A stretch of 32,380 nt of DNA. Source: Streptomyces sp. MBT53. Lineage in GTDB: Bacteria; Actinomycetota; Actinomycetes; Streptomycetales; Streptomycetaceae. Below are positions 7,186 through 16,362 of the stretch, piece by piece. The DNA is taken from NCBI RefSeq assembly GCF_016654115.1, contig NZ_JAEQAZ010000101.1, positions 1-32,380 on the forward strand. Reading direction: 5' to 3'. The position numbers and the translations under genes were made by a program. Numbering within the stretch: position 1 is the stretch's first letter; the number at the start of each line of letters is the position of its first letter. The notes under the pieces are model-generated. The model did not search any database. It worked only from the letters and a program-made list of their open reading frames with translations, and was not told where the DNA came from.

Positions 7186-10100
7186 ATGACGGTCACTCGC
7201 AGATCGGTTTTGATCGCTTCTACGGCCGCGCCGACGGCCGTGTCACTCCTGGCCACCCCGGCCGCACGCGCCGCCGGCGCCACGGCGGGCGCGTCCGGCC
7301 GCCACACCGTCGCCCTGCGGGACGGCTGGCGCTTCGCGCTGGTCGACCCCGGCGGGATCACCGACCCGACCGGCGCCTATACGGACGCCGCCGCACCGGA
7401 CTACGACGACTCCGCCTGGCGCGAGGTAGCGGTCCCGCACGACTGGAGCATCGAGCAGACCCCCACCACCGCGAACGGCACCACCAGCGGCACCGGCTTC
7501 TTCCCCGGCGGCCTCGGCTGGTACCGGATCGCCTTCACCCTGCCACCGGCCTTCGCGGGCAAGCGCATCTCCGTGGAGTTCGACGGCGTCTACATGGACT
7601 CCTACGTCTACTGCAACGGCACGCAGGTCGGCCAACACCCCTACGGGTACACGGGGTTCGCCTTCGACCTCACCGACCTGCTGCACACCGACGGCAGCAC
7701 GGAGAACGTCGTCGCGGTCAAGGTGCAGAACCAACTGCCCAGCAGCCGCTGGTACTCGGGCAGCGGCATCTACCGCGAGGCCCGGCTCGTGCTCACCGAG
7801 CCGGTGCACGTCGAACGCTGGGGGACGTACGTCACGACGCCGGACATCACCGCCGAGCGGGCCGTCGTCCGGGTACAGACCTCCGTGCTGAACGAGTCGG
7901 GCACCGCGACCGAGGTCGAGATCGGGTCGCGGATCGTCGACCCCGGCGGCCGGACCGTGGCCCGCGCCACCTCTACGGTCGGTGTCTCCGACCGGAGTAC
8001 CGAGACCCATGAACTCACCGTCCCCAAGCCCCAGTTGTGGGACATCGAGACCCCGGACCACCGCTACACCTTGGAGACCGAACTGCGCGTGAGCGGCAGG
8101 ACCGTCGACACCTGCCGCACGACCTTCGGCATCCGCAGCTACCGCTTCGACCCCGACGAGGGCTTCTCCCTCAACGGAACCCCCGCCAAGATCAAGGGAG
8201 TCGACCTCCACCATGACCAGGGCGCCCTCGGCTCCGCGATCAGCCTCGACGCCGTGCGCAGGCAGTTGAGCATCATGAAGTCGATGGGCGTCAACGCCTT
8301 CCGCACCTCGCACAACCCGCCCTCGCCGCAAATCATCGCAGCCTGCGAGGAGTTGGGCATCGTGATGATGGTCGAGGCCTTCGACTGCTGGCACACCGGC
8401 AAGACGACCTACGACTACCACCGCTTCTTCGACACCTGGTGCGAGTCGGACGCCACCGAGATGGTCCGCGCCGCCCGCAACTCGCCCGCCGTGGTGCTCT
8501 GGTCCATCGGCAACGAGATCCCCGACTCGACCTCCACCGCCGGGCTGGCCATGGCCGACCGCATCATCGGCGCGATCAAGGCGGCGGACGACACCCGGCC
8601 GGTGGTCATCGGCTCGAACAAGTACCACGGGGTGCCCGCCAAGGGTTCCGCCGCCGACCTCATGCTCGCCAAGCTCGACGGACTCGGCCTCAACTACAAC
8701 ACCGCCAAGTCGGTCGACGCCCTGCACACGGCCTATCCGAACCTGTTCCTCTTCGAGTCGGAGTCCTCCTCGGAGACCTCGACACGCGGCGCCTACCAGG
8801 AGCCGGAGCACCTGAACACCGGCGAGAACCACACGCCCGGCAGGCGGGACACGTCCTCCTACGACAACAACCTGTCCTCCTGGACGATGAGCGGCGAATA
8901 CGGCCACAAGAAGGACCGCGACCGGAAGTGGTTCGCGGGCCAGTTCCTGTGGTCCGGCATCGACTACATCGGGGAACCCACGCCGTACAACGTGTTCCCG
9001 GTCAAGGCGTCCTTCTTCGGCGCGGTCGACACGGCCGGCTTCCCGAAGGACATGTACCACCTCTTCCGCAGCCAGTGGACCGACGAGCCCATGGTCCATC
9101 TGGTGCCGATGACCTGGAACCACGAGCCGGGCGACACGGTCGAGGTCTGGGCCTACGCCAACGTCGACACCGTCGAGCTGTTCCTCAACGGAAAGTCCCT
9201 GGGGACGCGGACGTTCGACACCAAGAAGACCACCGACGGCCGCACCTACCTGGAGACCACCGAGGCCACCGGCGACGACAAGACCTTCACCACCGGCCCC
9301 TACCCGGGCAGTTACACCAGCCCCAACGGCAGCGCGGGCAAGCTCCACCTCGGCTGGAAAGTGCCGTACGAGCCGGGCGAGTTGAAGGCCGTGGCGAGCA
9401 GCGGCGGCAGGAGGGTCGCTACGGACGTGCTGCGCACCGCGGGTGCCGCGCATGCCGTGCGTCTCACGGCCGACCGCAAGTCCCTTGCCGCCGACGGGCG
9501 TTCACTGGTCTTCGTGACCGCGGACGTGGTCGACGCCCATGGTGTCGTGGTACCGGACGCCGAGGATCTGATCGCCTTCGAGGTGAAGGGCGGTTCCCTG
9601 GCCGGGCTGGACAACGGGCGGGAGGAGAGCGCCGAGCGCTACCAGGCGAGCACCCGAACCGCCTTCCACGGCAAGGCACTTGCGATCGTGCGGTCCGGGA
9701 CACGGGCTGGCGCGCTGAAGGTGACGGCGCGGGCGGACGGACTGCGGACCGGCACGGTGACGGTCCGTACGACACCTGCCCGGGACGTGGCCGCGACACC
9801 GGCACCGCACTTCGCGGCCGACCTTCCGGCGCCCCCGAACTATCCTGCGGCGGACGCCAGTTACTCGGGCCGTCCCGACACCCTCCCGGCCGCCGTGCTC
9901 GACGGCGATCCGGCCACCGGCTGGTCCAACGCCTTCGCCAAGTCGGCCACGGCGCTGCTGCCCGCCTTCAGTGGCGCCCGCGAGAAGGACTGGGTGTCGG
10001 TGGACTGGGGGAGGGTACGGTCCTTCGACCGGGTGGAGGTGTCGTTCACCGTGGACGCGACGCACAGTCTGCCCGCGGCGGTCGCGGTCGCGGTGTGGGA

Positions 10101-10284
10101 CGGCGGTGCGTGGGTGCCGGTCGAGGGGGCGGCCGTCGACTGGGCCACTGCCTCCGACAGTCCGAGCGTCGTCACCTTCGGCGCCGTGCGCGGCTCCCGG
10201 CTGCGGCTGACCTTGACGAGCAGCCGTCCCGGGGTGGCCCATGGGGCCGTGCGGATCAGCAAGTTGGAGGCGCCCGCCGGATAG
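7186..10284 (+). CDS. Secreted glycoside hydrolase family 2 (beta-galactosidase-like)
   Basis: The protein has 1032 residues. The ATG is preceded by GGGAGA with seven-base spacing. The N-terminus VTRRSVLIAS is a twin-arginine signal with an Ala-rich cleavage region (ARAA, about residue 30). The GH2 layout follows: a sugar-binding jelly-roll (about 40-220, with WSIEQT and GGLGWYRIAF), an Ig-like sandwich, then the TIM barrel. The acid/base is Glu444 in WSIGNEIPD and the likely nucleophile is Glu526 (alternatively Glu524) in LFESESSSETSTRG. C-terminal to this are a DUF4982-like sandwich (about 640-760), an invasin-type Ig domain (about 760-850), and a discoidin-like carbohydrate-binding domain (about 870-1030, with SYSGRPDTLPAAVLDGDPATGWSN split around the conserved W). 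It probably removes beta-galactosyl or related residues from plant or microbial polysaccharides outside the cell. Confidence 0.92.
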   Translation: MTVTRRSVLIASTAAPTAVSLLATPAARAAGATAGASGRHTVALRDGWRFALVDPGGITDPTGAYTDAAAPDYDDSAWREVAVPHDWSIEQTPTTANGTTSGTGFFPGGLGWYRIAFTLPPAFAGKRISVEFDGVYMDSYVYCNGTQVGQHPYGYTGFAFDLTDLLHTDGSTENVVAVKVQNQLPSSRWYSGSGIYREARLVLTEPVHVERWGTYVTTPDITAERAVVRVQTSVLNESGTATEVEIGSRIVDPGGRTVARATSTVGVSDRSTETHELTVPKPQLWDIETPDHRYTLETELRVSGRTVDTCRTTFGIRSYRFDPDEGFSLNGTPAKIKGVDLHHDQGALGSAISLDAVRRQLSIMKSMGVNAFRTSHNPPSPQIIAACEELGIVMMVEAFDCWHTGKTTYDYHRFFDTWCESDATEMVRAARNSPAVVLWSIGNEIPDSTSTAGLAMADRIIGAIKAADDTRPVVIGSNKYHGVPAKGSAADLMLAKLDGLGLNYNTAKSVDALHTAYPNLFLFESESSSETSTRGAYQEPEHLNTGENHTPGRRDTSSYDNNLSSWTMSGEYGHKKDRDRKWFAGQFLWSGIDYIGEPTPYNVFPVKASFFGAVDTAGFPKDMYHLFRSQWTDEPMVHLVPMTWNHEPGDTVEVWAYANVDTVELFLNGKSLGTRTFDTKKTTDGRTYLETTEATGDDKTFTTGPYPGSYTSPNGSAGKLHLGWKVPYEPGELKAVASSGGRRVATDVLRTAGAAHAVRLTADRKSLAADGRSLVFVTADVVDAHGVVVPDAEDLIAFEVKGGSLAGLDNGREESAERYQASTRTAFHGKALAIVRSGTRAGALKVTARADGLRTGTVTVRTTPARDVAATPAPHFAADLPAPPNYPAADASYSGRPDTLPAAVLDGDPATGWSNAFAKSATALLPAFSGAREKDWVSVDWGRVRSFDRVEVSFTVDATHSLPAAVAVAVWDGGAWVPVEGAAVDWATASDSPSVVTFGAVRGSRLRLTLTSSRPGVAHGAVRISKLEAPAG

Positions 10285-10302
10285 CGGGTAGGTACTCGCT
10301 CA

Positions 10303-10335
10303 CGGTCCGGACGGGAATCTGGCCTGTCCGGACCG
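10303..10335 (+). terminator. Hairpin terminator after the GH2 gene
   Basis: CGGTCCGGAC at 10303-10312 pairs perfectly with GTCCGGACCG at 10326-10335 around a 13-base loop, 18 bases after the GH2 stop. It separates the GH2 gene from the independently controlled cellulase gene. There is no U-tract, as is usual for Streptomyces terminators. Confidence 0.7.
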
Positions 10336-10383
10336 TTGACGGGATGTCATGTCTCGAACAGCATGACCAGGGTCCCGTGCACC

Positions 10384-10397
10384 TGGGAGCGCTCCCA
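10384..10397. promoter_or_regulatory. CebR operator
   Basis: TGGGAGCGCTCCCA is a perfect 14-bp palindrome identical to the CebR/CelR box that represses cellulase and cellobiose-uptake genes in Streptomyces and Thermobifida. It lies 47 bases before the GH9 start. Release by cellobiose or related cello-oligosaccharides is family knowledge. The control of this gene is inferred from the exact match and position. Confidence 0.95.
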
Positions 10398-10444
10398 TCG
10401 GGCGACTGGAGCGTGTCCCCGCCTCTCCGACGAGGAGCCCAGAC

Positions 10445-12688
10445 GTGAAACGACGCAGAACCACCCTGCTCGCCGCCACGGCCCTCCTCGCGGCGGCCCT
10501 CACCGCCTTGCCGGCAAGCCCGGCCGGAGCCGACGAGGTCGAACAGGTCAGGAACGGCACCTTCGACACCACCACCGCACCCTGGTGGACGACGAGCAAC
10601 GTCACCGCGGGCCTGTCCGACGGACAGCTCTGCGCGGACGTCCCCGGCGGTACGACCAACCGCTGGGACGCCGCCGTCGGCCAGAACGACATCACGCTGG
10701 TCAAGGGCGAGTCGTACAAGTTCGCCTTCACGGCGTCGGGTTCGCCGGCGGGGCACGTGGCGCGGGCGATCGTCGGGCTGTCCGTGTCGCCGTACGACAC
10801 CTACTACGAGATCAGTCCCGAGCTGAGCGAGACGGGCAACTCGCTTGCCTACACGTTCACTTCGCCCGTCGACACCACTCAGGGGCAGGTCGCCTTCCAG
10901 CTCGGCGGGAGTGCGGACGGCTGGCACTTCTGTATGGACGACGTGTCGCTGCTGGGCGGTGTACCGCCGGAGGTGTACGAGCCGGACACCGGGCCGCGTG
11001 TGCGGGTGAACCAGGTCGCCTATCTGCCGGGCGGGCCGAAGAACGCGACGCTGGTGACCGCGTCGACGGCCGTGCTGCCCTGGGAGTTGAAGAGTGCCGC
11101 GGGTGCGGTGGTCGCGCACGGGCGGACCGTGCCGCGTGGCACCGACGTGGCGTCCGGGCAGAACGTGCAGTCCATCGACTTCGGTGCGTACCGGGGGCGC
11201 GGCGAGGGCTACACGCTGGTGGCCGACGGCGAGACGAGCCGGCCCTTCGACATCGGGACCGCCGCCTACGAGCGGCTGCGGCTCGACTCGTTGAAGTACT
11301 ACTACACGCAGCGCAGCGGCATCGCGATCCGCGACGACCTGCGCCCCGGCTACGCCCGCCCCGCCGGTCACCTGGACGTCGCCCCCAACCAGGGCGACGC
11401 GAACGTACCCTGCCAACCCGGCCTGTGCGACTACACACTTGACGTCACCGGCGGCTGGTACGACGCGGGGGACCACGGCAAATACGTCATCAACGGCGGT
11501 ATCTCCACCTGGGAGTTGCTGAGCACCTACGAACGCTCGCTGCTGGCCCGCACCGGACAGCCGGGCAAGCTGCGCGACGGGACGCTCGCCATCCCGGAGA
11601 GCGGCAACAAGGTCCCTGACGTGCTCGACGAGGCGCGCTGGGAGCTGGAGTTCCTGCTGAAGATGCAGGTGCCGGACGGGCAGCCGCTGGCGGGCATGGC
11701 CCACGACAAGGTCCACGACGAACAGTGGACGGGACTCCCACTGCTCCCGAGCCAGGACCCGCAGAAGCGCGAGTTGCACGCGCCGACCACGCAGGCGACG
11801 CTCAACCTGGCGGCCACGGCGGCGCAGGCGGCCCGCCTGTACCGGCCCTACGACCGGGAGTTCGCCGCGAAGGCACTGAAGGCGGCGCGGAAAGCCTGGG
11901 CGGCGGCGCTCGCCCACCCCGCGGTCTACCCGGACCCGAACGACGGCACCGGCGGCGGCGCCTACCCCGACGACAACGCCACCGACGAGTTCTACTGGGC
12001 GGCGGCCGAGCTGTATCTCACCACGGGGGAACGGCAGTTCGCCGACCACGTCGTCAACTCGCCCCTCAACACGGCCGACATCTTCGGCAGCCTCGGCTTC
12101 GACTGGGCACGGACGGCCGCCCTCGGCCGACTCGACCTCGCCACCGTCCCCAGCCGCCTGCCCGGCCGCGACAAGCTCCGCCGCTCGGTGATCGAGGGCG
12201 CGGACACCTACCTCGCCACGCTGCGGAGCGAGCCCTACGGCATGCCGTACGCGCCGCCCGGCAACCTCTACGACTGGGGCTCCAACAGCCAGATCCTCAA
12301 CAACGCGCACGTCATCGCCACGGCGTACGACCTCACCGGCGCCGCGAAATACCGTGACGGCGCGCTCCAGAGCATGGACTACATCCTCGGCCGCAACGCC
12401 CTCAACATGTCGTACGTCACCGGCTACGGCGAGGCCAACTCCCACAACGAGCACAGCCGTTGGTACGCCCACGAACTCGACCCGAACCTCCCGAACCCAC
12501 CGAACGGCACCCTGGCGGGCGGCCCCAACTCCTCCATCCAGGACCCCTACGCACAGAGCAAACTCACCGGCTGCGTCGGCCAGTTCTGCTATATCGACGA
12601 CATCCAGTCGTGGTCGACGAACGAGACGGCGGTGAACTGGAACGCGGCGCTGGCCTGGATGGCCTCGTTCGCGGCGGATCAGGGATGA
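10445..12688 (+). CDS. Secreted GH9 endoglucanase with CBM4-type module
   Basis: The protein has 747 residues. The GTG start has GAGGAG seven bases upstream. A Sec signal peptide (KRRRTTLLAATALLAAALTA, cleavage near PAGA-DE at about residue 30) is followed by a CBM4/9-like carbohydrate-binding module (about 33-178, beginning VRNGTFDTTTAPWW). Next is an N-terminal Ig-like domain (about 190-275, RVRVNQVAYLPGGPK) typical of GH9, and then the (alpha/alpha)6 barrel. Catalytic residues are visible: the DAGD motif in GGWYDAGDHGKYV (Asp340 and Asp343) and the proton donor Glu727 in NETAVNWNAAL. The GH9 signature with the His of NEHSRW near the C-terminus is also present. It hydrolyses beta-1,4-glucan outside the cell. 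Its promoter carries a perfect CebR box, so induction by cello-oligosaccharides is expected. Confidence 0.95.
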   Translation: MKRRRTTLLAATALLAAALTALPASPAGADEVEQVRNGTFDTTTAPWWTTSNVTAGLSDGQLCADVPGGTTNRWDAAVGQNDITLVKGESYKFAFTASGSPAGHVARAIVGLSVSPYDTYYEISPELSETGNSLAYTFTSPVDTTQGQVAFQLGGSADGWHFCMDDVSLLGGVPPEVYEPDTGPRVRVNQVAYLPGGPKNATLVTASTAVLPWELKSAAGAVVAHGRTVPRGTDVASGQNVQSIDFGAYRGRGEGYTLVADGETSRPFDIGTAAYERLRLDSLKYYYTQRSGIAIRDDLRPGYARPAGHLDVAPNQGDANVPCQPGLCDYTLDVTGGWYDAGDHGKYVINGGISTWELLSTYERSLLARTGQPGKLRDGTLAIPESGNKVPDVLDEARWELEFLLKMQVPDGQPLAGMAHDKVHDEQWTGLPLLPSQDPQKRELHAPTTQATLNLAATAAQAARLYRPYDREFAAKALKAARKAWAAALAHPAVYPDPNDGTGGGAYPDDNATDEFYWAAAELYLTTGERQFADHVVNSPLNTADIFGSLGFDWARTAALGRLDLATVPSRLPGRDKLRRSVIEGADTYLATLRSEPYGMPYAPPGNLYDWGSNSQILNNAHVIATAYDLTGAAKYRDGALQSMDYILGRNALNMSYVTGYGEANSHNEHSRWYAHELDPNLPNPPNGTLAGGPNSSIQDPYAQSKLTGCVGQFCYIDDIQSWSTNETAVNWNAALAWMASFAADQG

Positions 12689-12695
12689 TCTCCGG

Positions 12696-13151
12696 ATGAG
12701 CAGATTCGCCGAGGTCGTGGTGCTGGCCATGTACGCACACGAAGTGATGGAACCGCTGACCCGGGACGATCCGGAGCGCACCTGGCGTGGCCGGTTCGTC
12801 CCGATCGAGAGCCAGTGGGGGACGTCGTTCGGCGCGGGCTGGGCCACCGAGTTCGAGCGCATGCGCCCACGGGAGGGGCTCCTGAAACATCTGGAGTCGC
12901 TCCCGTGGCCCTATCCGGAGAGCGTCCAGGTGCTGATCCACGACCAGGACGACGACTGCTTCGGCCTCTGGATGCTCCACGACGGAAAGCTCGTCGAAGT
13001 GACCCTCCCGCACACCCGCCGGTTCCACCACCCGGCCCCGCCCACAGAGGAGTTCCCGCCCGATCCGGGCTACCTTCTGCGGACGGACCAGGACCGCGAG
13101 CTGCCCGCGCAGACCCCGGAACACCTCCGGGATCCGCGGCCGGCCTGGTAG
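12696..13151 (+). CDS. Conserved hypothetical protein, 151 residues
   Basis: The ATG lies seven bases after the cellulase stop and no strong ribosome binding site is visible, so translation probably depends on termination of the upstream gene. The protein is acidic and soluble, with no signal peptide or membrane segment. It begins MSRFAEVVVLAMYAHEVMEP, has a central beta-rich part (VQVLIHDQDDDCFGLWMLHDG), and a Pro-rich tail. I do not recognise the family. Codon use has the normal high-GC third-position pattern, which supports a real gene. It is probably a small single-domain cytoplasmic protein; the link to cellulose use is positional only. Confidence 0.75.
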   Translation: MSRFAEVVVLAMYAHEVMEPLTRDDPERTWRGRFVPIESQWGTSFGAGWATEFERMRPREGLLKHLESLPWPYPESVQVLIHDQDDDCFGLWMLHDGKLVEVTLPHTRRFHHPAPPTEEFPPDPGYLLRTDQDRELPAQTPEHLRDPRPAW

Positions 13152-13158
13152 TCGGGCC

Positions 13159-14634
13159 TCAGGGCTCGCGTTCCATGAGTTCCCTCGGGCGTTTGTGCGC
13201 GGTCAGCGTGTGCAGTTCCGCCGGGTCCAGTGGCCGGTGGACCTCCACGTACTCACCGTGCGGCAGCCGCTTGATCACGCCTGTCTCGCGGCCGTGCAAC
13301 ACCAGGTCCGCGTCCCGGAGTTGGAGGCCCAGGCAGACGCGGCGGGTGATCACGAACGCGAGGACCGGGACGGCGAACACCGCCACCCGCACCATCCATG
13401 TCACCGTGTTGATCGACAGATGGAGGCGGGTCGCCACGATGTCGTTGCCGCCGCCCGCCAGGAGGATCAGGTAGAGGCTGATCCAGGCGACGCCGAGGCC
13501 CGTCCGGTTGGGGCGGTTGCGCGGGCGGTCCAGGAGATGGTGCTCGTGTCTGTCGCCCGTCCGCCAGGACTCCAGGAACGGGTACGCGCCGATGAGGACG
13601 AGGAGGAGGGGGAACACGACGATCGGGATCAGTACGCCCAGGACCAACGTGTGGCCCCACAGCGTGACTTCCCAGCCCGGCATCACACGGACCAGGCCCT
13701 CGGCGAAGCCCAGGTACCAGTCGGGCTGGGCGCCCGTGGAGACCTGGTCGGCGCGGTAGGGGCCGTAGGACCAGACGGGGTTGATGGACGCCACCGCCGC
13801 GAGGACGGTGAGCGCGCCGAAGACCAGGAAGAAGAAGCCGCCCGCCTTCGCCAGGTACACCGGCATGAACGGGGAGCCCACGACGTTGCGTTCGGTGCGG
13901 CCGGGGCCCGCGAACTGGGTGTGCTTGTGATAGACGACCAGGATGAGGTGGACGACCACGAGGGCCGCCATGACGCCTGGGATCAGCAGCACGTGCAGTG
14001 AGTAGAAGCGGGACACGATGTCGTGGCCGGGGTACTCGCCGCCGAACAGGAACATCGACAGATACGTGCCGACGACCGGGACCGAGAGCAGCGCGCCGTC
14101 CACGAAGCGCATGCCCGTGCCCGACAGCAGGTCGTCCGGGAGCGAGTAGCCGAAGAGTCCCTCGAACAGGCCGAGGAACAACAGGGTCCAGCCGAACAGC
14201 CAGTTGAGCTCGCGCGGCTTGCGGAACGAGCCCGTGAAGAAGTGCCGCATCATGTGCGTCAGCATCGCGGCGATGAACACCAGCGCCGCCCAGTGGTGCA
14301 GTTGACGGACCAGCAGCCCGCCGCGCACGTCGAAGCTGATGTGCAGCGTCGACGCGTAGGCGTCGGACATCCGGATGCCGTTCAGGGGGACGTAACTCCC
14401 GTGGTACGTCACCTCGTTCATGGACGGGTGGAAGAACAGGGTGAGGTACACGCCGGTGAGGATCAGCACCACGAAGCTGTAGAGGCAGATCTCGCCGAGC
14501 AGGAACGACCAGTGGTCCGGGAACACCTTGCGCAAGTACTGCTTGCCGAGCGCGTAGATCCCGAGGCGGCCGTCGAACCAGTCGGCGACGCGCTCGCCCC
14601 GCGAGGACTCGGAAGCGCCGGAAGGGGTGGTCAC
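13159..14634 (-). CDS. Cytochrome b subunit (QcrB-like), orphan copy
   Basis: The protein has 491 residues and about nine membrane helices. Haem-ligating His pairs are visible in helix B (HHWAALVFIAAMLTHMMRH) and helix D (SLHVLLIPGVMAALVVVHL). The quinol-oxidation motif reads PDWY, as in actinobacterial QcrB. In the respiratory bcc complex it oxidises menaquinol and passes electrons to the Rieske and cytochrome c subunits, but neither qcrA nor qcrC is adjacent, so this is a paralogue outside the usual ctaE-qcrCAB cluster. The GTG start at 14634 overlaps the stop of the upstream ECF41 sigma gene as GTGA, which indicates translational coupling. The C-terminal tail (about 100 residues, RLPHGEYVEVHRPLDPAE) matches long actinobacterial QcrB proteins. 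Confidence 0.92.
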   Translation of the reverse strand: MTTPSGASESSRGERVADWFDGRLGIYALGKQYLRKVFPDHWSFLLGEICLYSFVVLILTGVYLTLFFHPSMNEVTYHGSYVPLNGIRMSDAYASTLHISFDVRGGLLVRQLHHWAALVFIAAMLTHMMRHFFTGSFRKPRELNWLFGWTLLFLGLFEGLFGYSLPDDLLSGTGMRFVDGALLSVPVVGTYLSMFLFGGEYPGHDIVSRFYSLHVLLIPGVMAALVVVHLILVVYHKHTQFAGPGRTERNVVGSPFMPVYLAKAGGFFFLVFGALTVLAAVASINPVWSYGPYRADQVSTGAQPDWYLGFAEGLVRVMPGWEVTLWGHTLVLGVLIPIVVFPLLLVLIGAYPFLESWRTGDRHEHHLLDRPRNRPNRTGLGVAWISLYLILLAGGGNDIVATRLHLSINTVTWMVRVAVFAVPVLAFVITRRVCLGLQLRDADLVLHGRETGVIKRLPHGEYVEVHRPLDPAELHTLTAHKRPRELMEREP

Positions 14635-15554
14635 CGGTCCTCCTCCTCGTCCTTGTGGACGTGCGTGAGCTTCTCCGGGTTGGTCACGATGTAGACCCCG
14701 GACACCTGGTCGCCCTCGGGCGTGAGGTCCATGACCATCACCGCGTACGGCGCGTCGCCCTCGAACAGCACGGCCGCGTCGTCGCCGTTGACCCGCCGGA
14801 AGCGCAGGTCCAGATCCTGCGGACGGCGCCTGCCCGCGAAGGAGTTGATGAGGCGGACCGCCTTGTCCCGGCCGTGCACCGGGCGCAGTCCCGCCGGTTT
14901 CCGGTTGCCCCCGCTGTCCGTCCAGACCGTGACGTCCGGCGCGAGGATCTCCATCAGCGAGGCGATGTCCCCGCCGATCGCGGCCCGCACGAACCGTTCC
15001 GTCGCCTCCCGGCGCACCCGGGGATGCGCCTCGTACAACGGCCGCCGCGCGTGCACATGCGCCCGCGCCCGGTGCGCGAGCTGCCGTACGGCGGCCGGGG
15101 TGCGCTCGATGATGTCCGCGATCTCGGTGTGGGCGTACCCGAACACCTCGTTGAGGACGAAGACCGCCCGCTCCAGCGGGCTCAGCGACTCCAGGACGAC
15201 GAGCATGGCCAGCGAGACGGACTCGGCGCGCAGCGCGGGGTCGACGGGGTCGTCGGCCGGGCCGAGCAGGGGTTCCGGCAGCCACGGGCCGACGTAGGTC
15301 TCGCGGCGACGGTTGATCGTGGCGCGCCGCTGCAGCGCGTGGTTGACGGCGATCCGGACGAGATAGGCGCGCCGGTTGGTGATGGTGTCGAGCGGGGAAC
15401 GGCGGGCGCGCGCCGTCCAGGAAAGCCAGGTCTCCTGCAGGACGTCGTCGGTGTCGGCGACGCTCCCCAGCATGTTGTAGACGAGGCTGAACAACAGCTC
15501 CCGATGGTCCATGAAGTCATCGGTCGCCTCTTCCGTGACAGCGATCTCGGACAT
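14631..15554 (-). CDS. ECF41-family sigma factor with SnoaL-like C-terminal domain
   Basis: The protein has 307 residues. The ATG at 15554 has GGGAGG seven bases upstream. Region 2 (about 15-80, FSLVYNMLGSVADTDDVLQETWLSW) and region 4 (about 120-175, YAHTEIADIIERTPAAVRQLAHRARAHV) are standard. ECF41 hallmarks are present: the linker motif YVGPWLPEPL between regions 2 and 4, and a SnoaL-like NTF2 extension (about 185-300) with a TDSGGNRK stretch and NPEKL near the end. In this group the extension acts as a built-in regulator instead of an anti-sigma factor (family knowledge). The usual partner, a COE-type oxidoreductase or decarboxylase, is absent; instead the stop overlaps the start of a cytochrome b gene by four bases. 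Confidence 0.93.
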   Translation of the reverse strand: MSEIAVTEEATDDFMDHRELLFSLVYNMLGSVADTDDVLQETWLSWTARARRSPLDTITNRRAYLVRIAVNHALQRRATINRRRETYVGPWLPEPLLGPADDPVDPALRAESVSLAMLVVLESLSPLERAVFVLNEVFGYAHTEIADIIERTPAAVRQLAHRARAHVHARRPLYEAHPRVRREATERFVRAAIGGDIASLMEILAPDVTVWTDSGGNRKPAGLRPVHGRDKAVRLINSFAGRRRPQDLDLRFRRVNGDDAAVLFEGDAPYAVMVMDLTPEGDQVSGVYIVTNPEKLTHVHKDEEEDR

Positions 15555-15608
15555 ACCCGCGCCTCCCCAGTGCGTGCTCACTACTGCGAGGGGTGCCGGG
15601 GGCCGGAA

Positions 15609-15666
15609 TGTGACAGCCGAGAGGGCGAATGTGACGTACGTCTCTGCGCATCGACGCCGTGTCACA
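15609..15666. promoter_or_regulatory. TGTCACA-type motifs in the ECF41/hemerythrin divergent region
   Basis: The 187-base region between the sigma gene and the hemerythrin gene contains TGTCACA on the plus strand (15660-15666), TGTCACA on the minus strand (15609-15615) and CGTCACA on the minus strand (15630-15636). TGTCACA is the -35 element I recall for ECF41 promoters. The matching -10 CGTC is not found at the expected spacing, so autoregulation is possible but unproved. Confidence 0.35.
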
Positions 15667-15741
15667 CCTGTCGGCCGCTCCGGCCTCTTGACCGCGAGGA
15701 GCGCTGCCCGTGTCCGGGCCCGAACTGGAGGAAGCCGCACG

Positions 15742-16353
15742 ATGACTATCGACTTCACGCCCATGTACGCCTCCCACGACGCCTTCCGGCGCGACCTGGA
15801 ACGGCTCGCCGGAGCGGTCACGGTCGGCACGGCGCACACCGCCCCGGTCCTCGCCGGGTGGGAGAACTTCAAGCACCAGCTCCACGTCCACCACACCGCC
15901 GAGGACAGCGACCTGTGGCCGCGGGTCCGGACGCGGGTCGGAGGGCGTTCGCGGGACCTCGGGATGCTGGACGAGATGGAGGCCGAACACGCCCGTATCG
16001 ACCCGCTGTTGGCCGCGGTGGACGCTGCGCTGGCTGACCGGGCCTTTGAACTCCCTGATCTGGTACGGGCGTTGCGGGCGACCCTTGATGATCACCTCAA
16101 GCATGAGGAGGACAGTGCGCTGCCGTTGATGGGGGAGGTGTTGACCGATGCGGACTGGGCCGCCTTCACCGGGCGGCTGCGGGAGACGCAGGGGCTGCGT
16201 GGTGCTGCGGTGTTCGTGCCGTGGCTTGTGGACGGGGTGTCGGCGGGGGATCGGGCAAGGTTCCTGGGGGCGTTTCCGCCGCCGGTGCGGGTGCTCAACC
16301 GGGTGTTCTGGGAGGGGAGTTATCGGAGGCGGGGGCTTTGGGTCGTTCGGTAG
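15742..16353 (+). CDS. Hemerythrin-domain protein
   Basis: The protein has 203 residues. The ATG follows GGAGGA nine bases upstream. The HHE-type cation-binding four-helix bundle shows its di-iron ligands: HHTAEDSDLW (about 46-55), EMEAEH (about 77-82) and DDHLKHEEDSALP (about 118-130). The C-terminal quarter is a helical tail (RVFWEGSYRRR). Members bind a non-haem di-iron centre and react with oxygen, peroxide or NO, and many act as redox sensors or repair proteins. The gene is divergent from an ECF41 sigma factor coupled to a cytochrome b, so all three may belong to one redox response; this is inference. No membrane segment is seen. Confidence 0.88.
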   Translation: MTIDFTPMYASHDAFRRDLERLAGAVTVGTAHTAPVLAGWENFKHQLHVHHTAEDSDLWPRVRTRVGGRSRDLGMLDEMEAEHARIDPLLAAVDAALADRAFELPDLVRALRATLDDHLKHEEDSALPLMGEVLTDADWAAFTGRLRETQGLRGAAVFVPWLVDGVSAGDRARFLGAFPPPVRVLNRVFWEGSYRRRGLWVVR

Positions 16354-16362
16354 GCGCGGGTC

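Noticed and set aside
15660..15690. A complete ECF41 promoter before the hemerythrin gene
   Set aside because: The TGTCACA box is present but no CGTC is found at the expected distance, so it is kept only as a weak motif.
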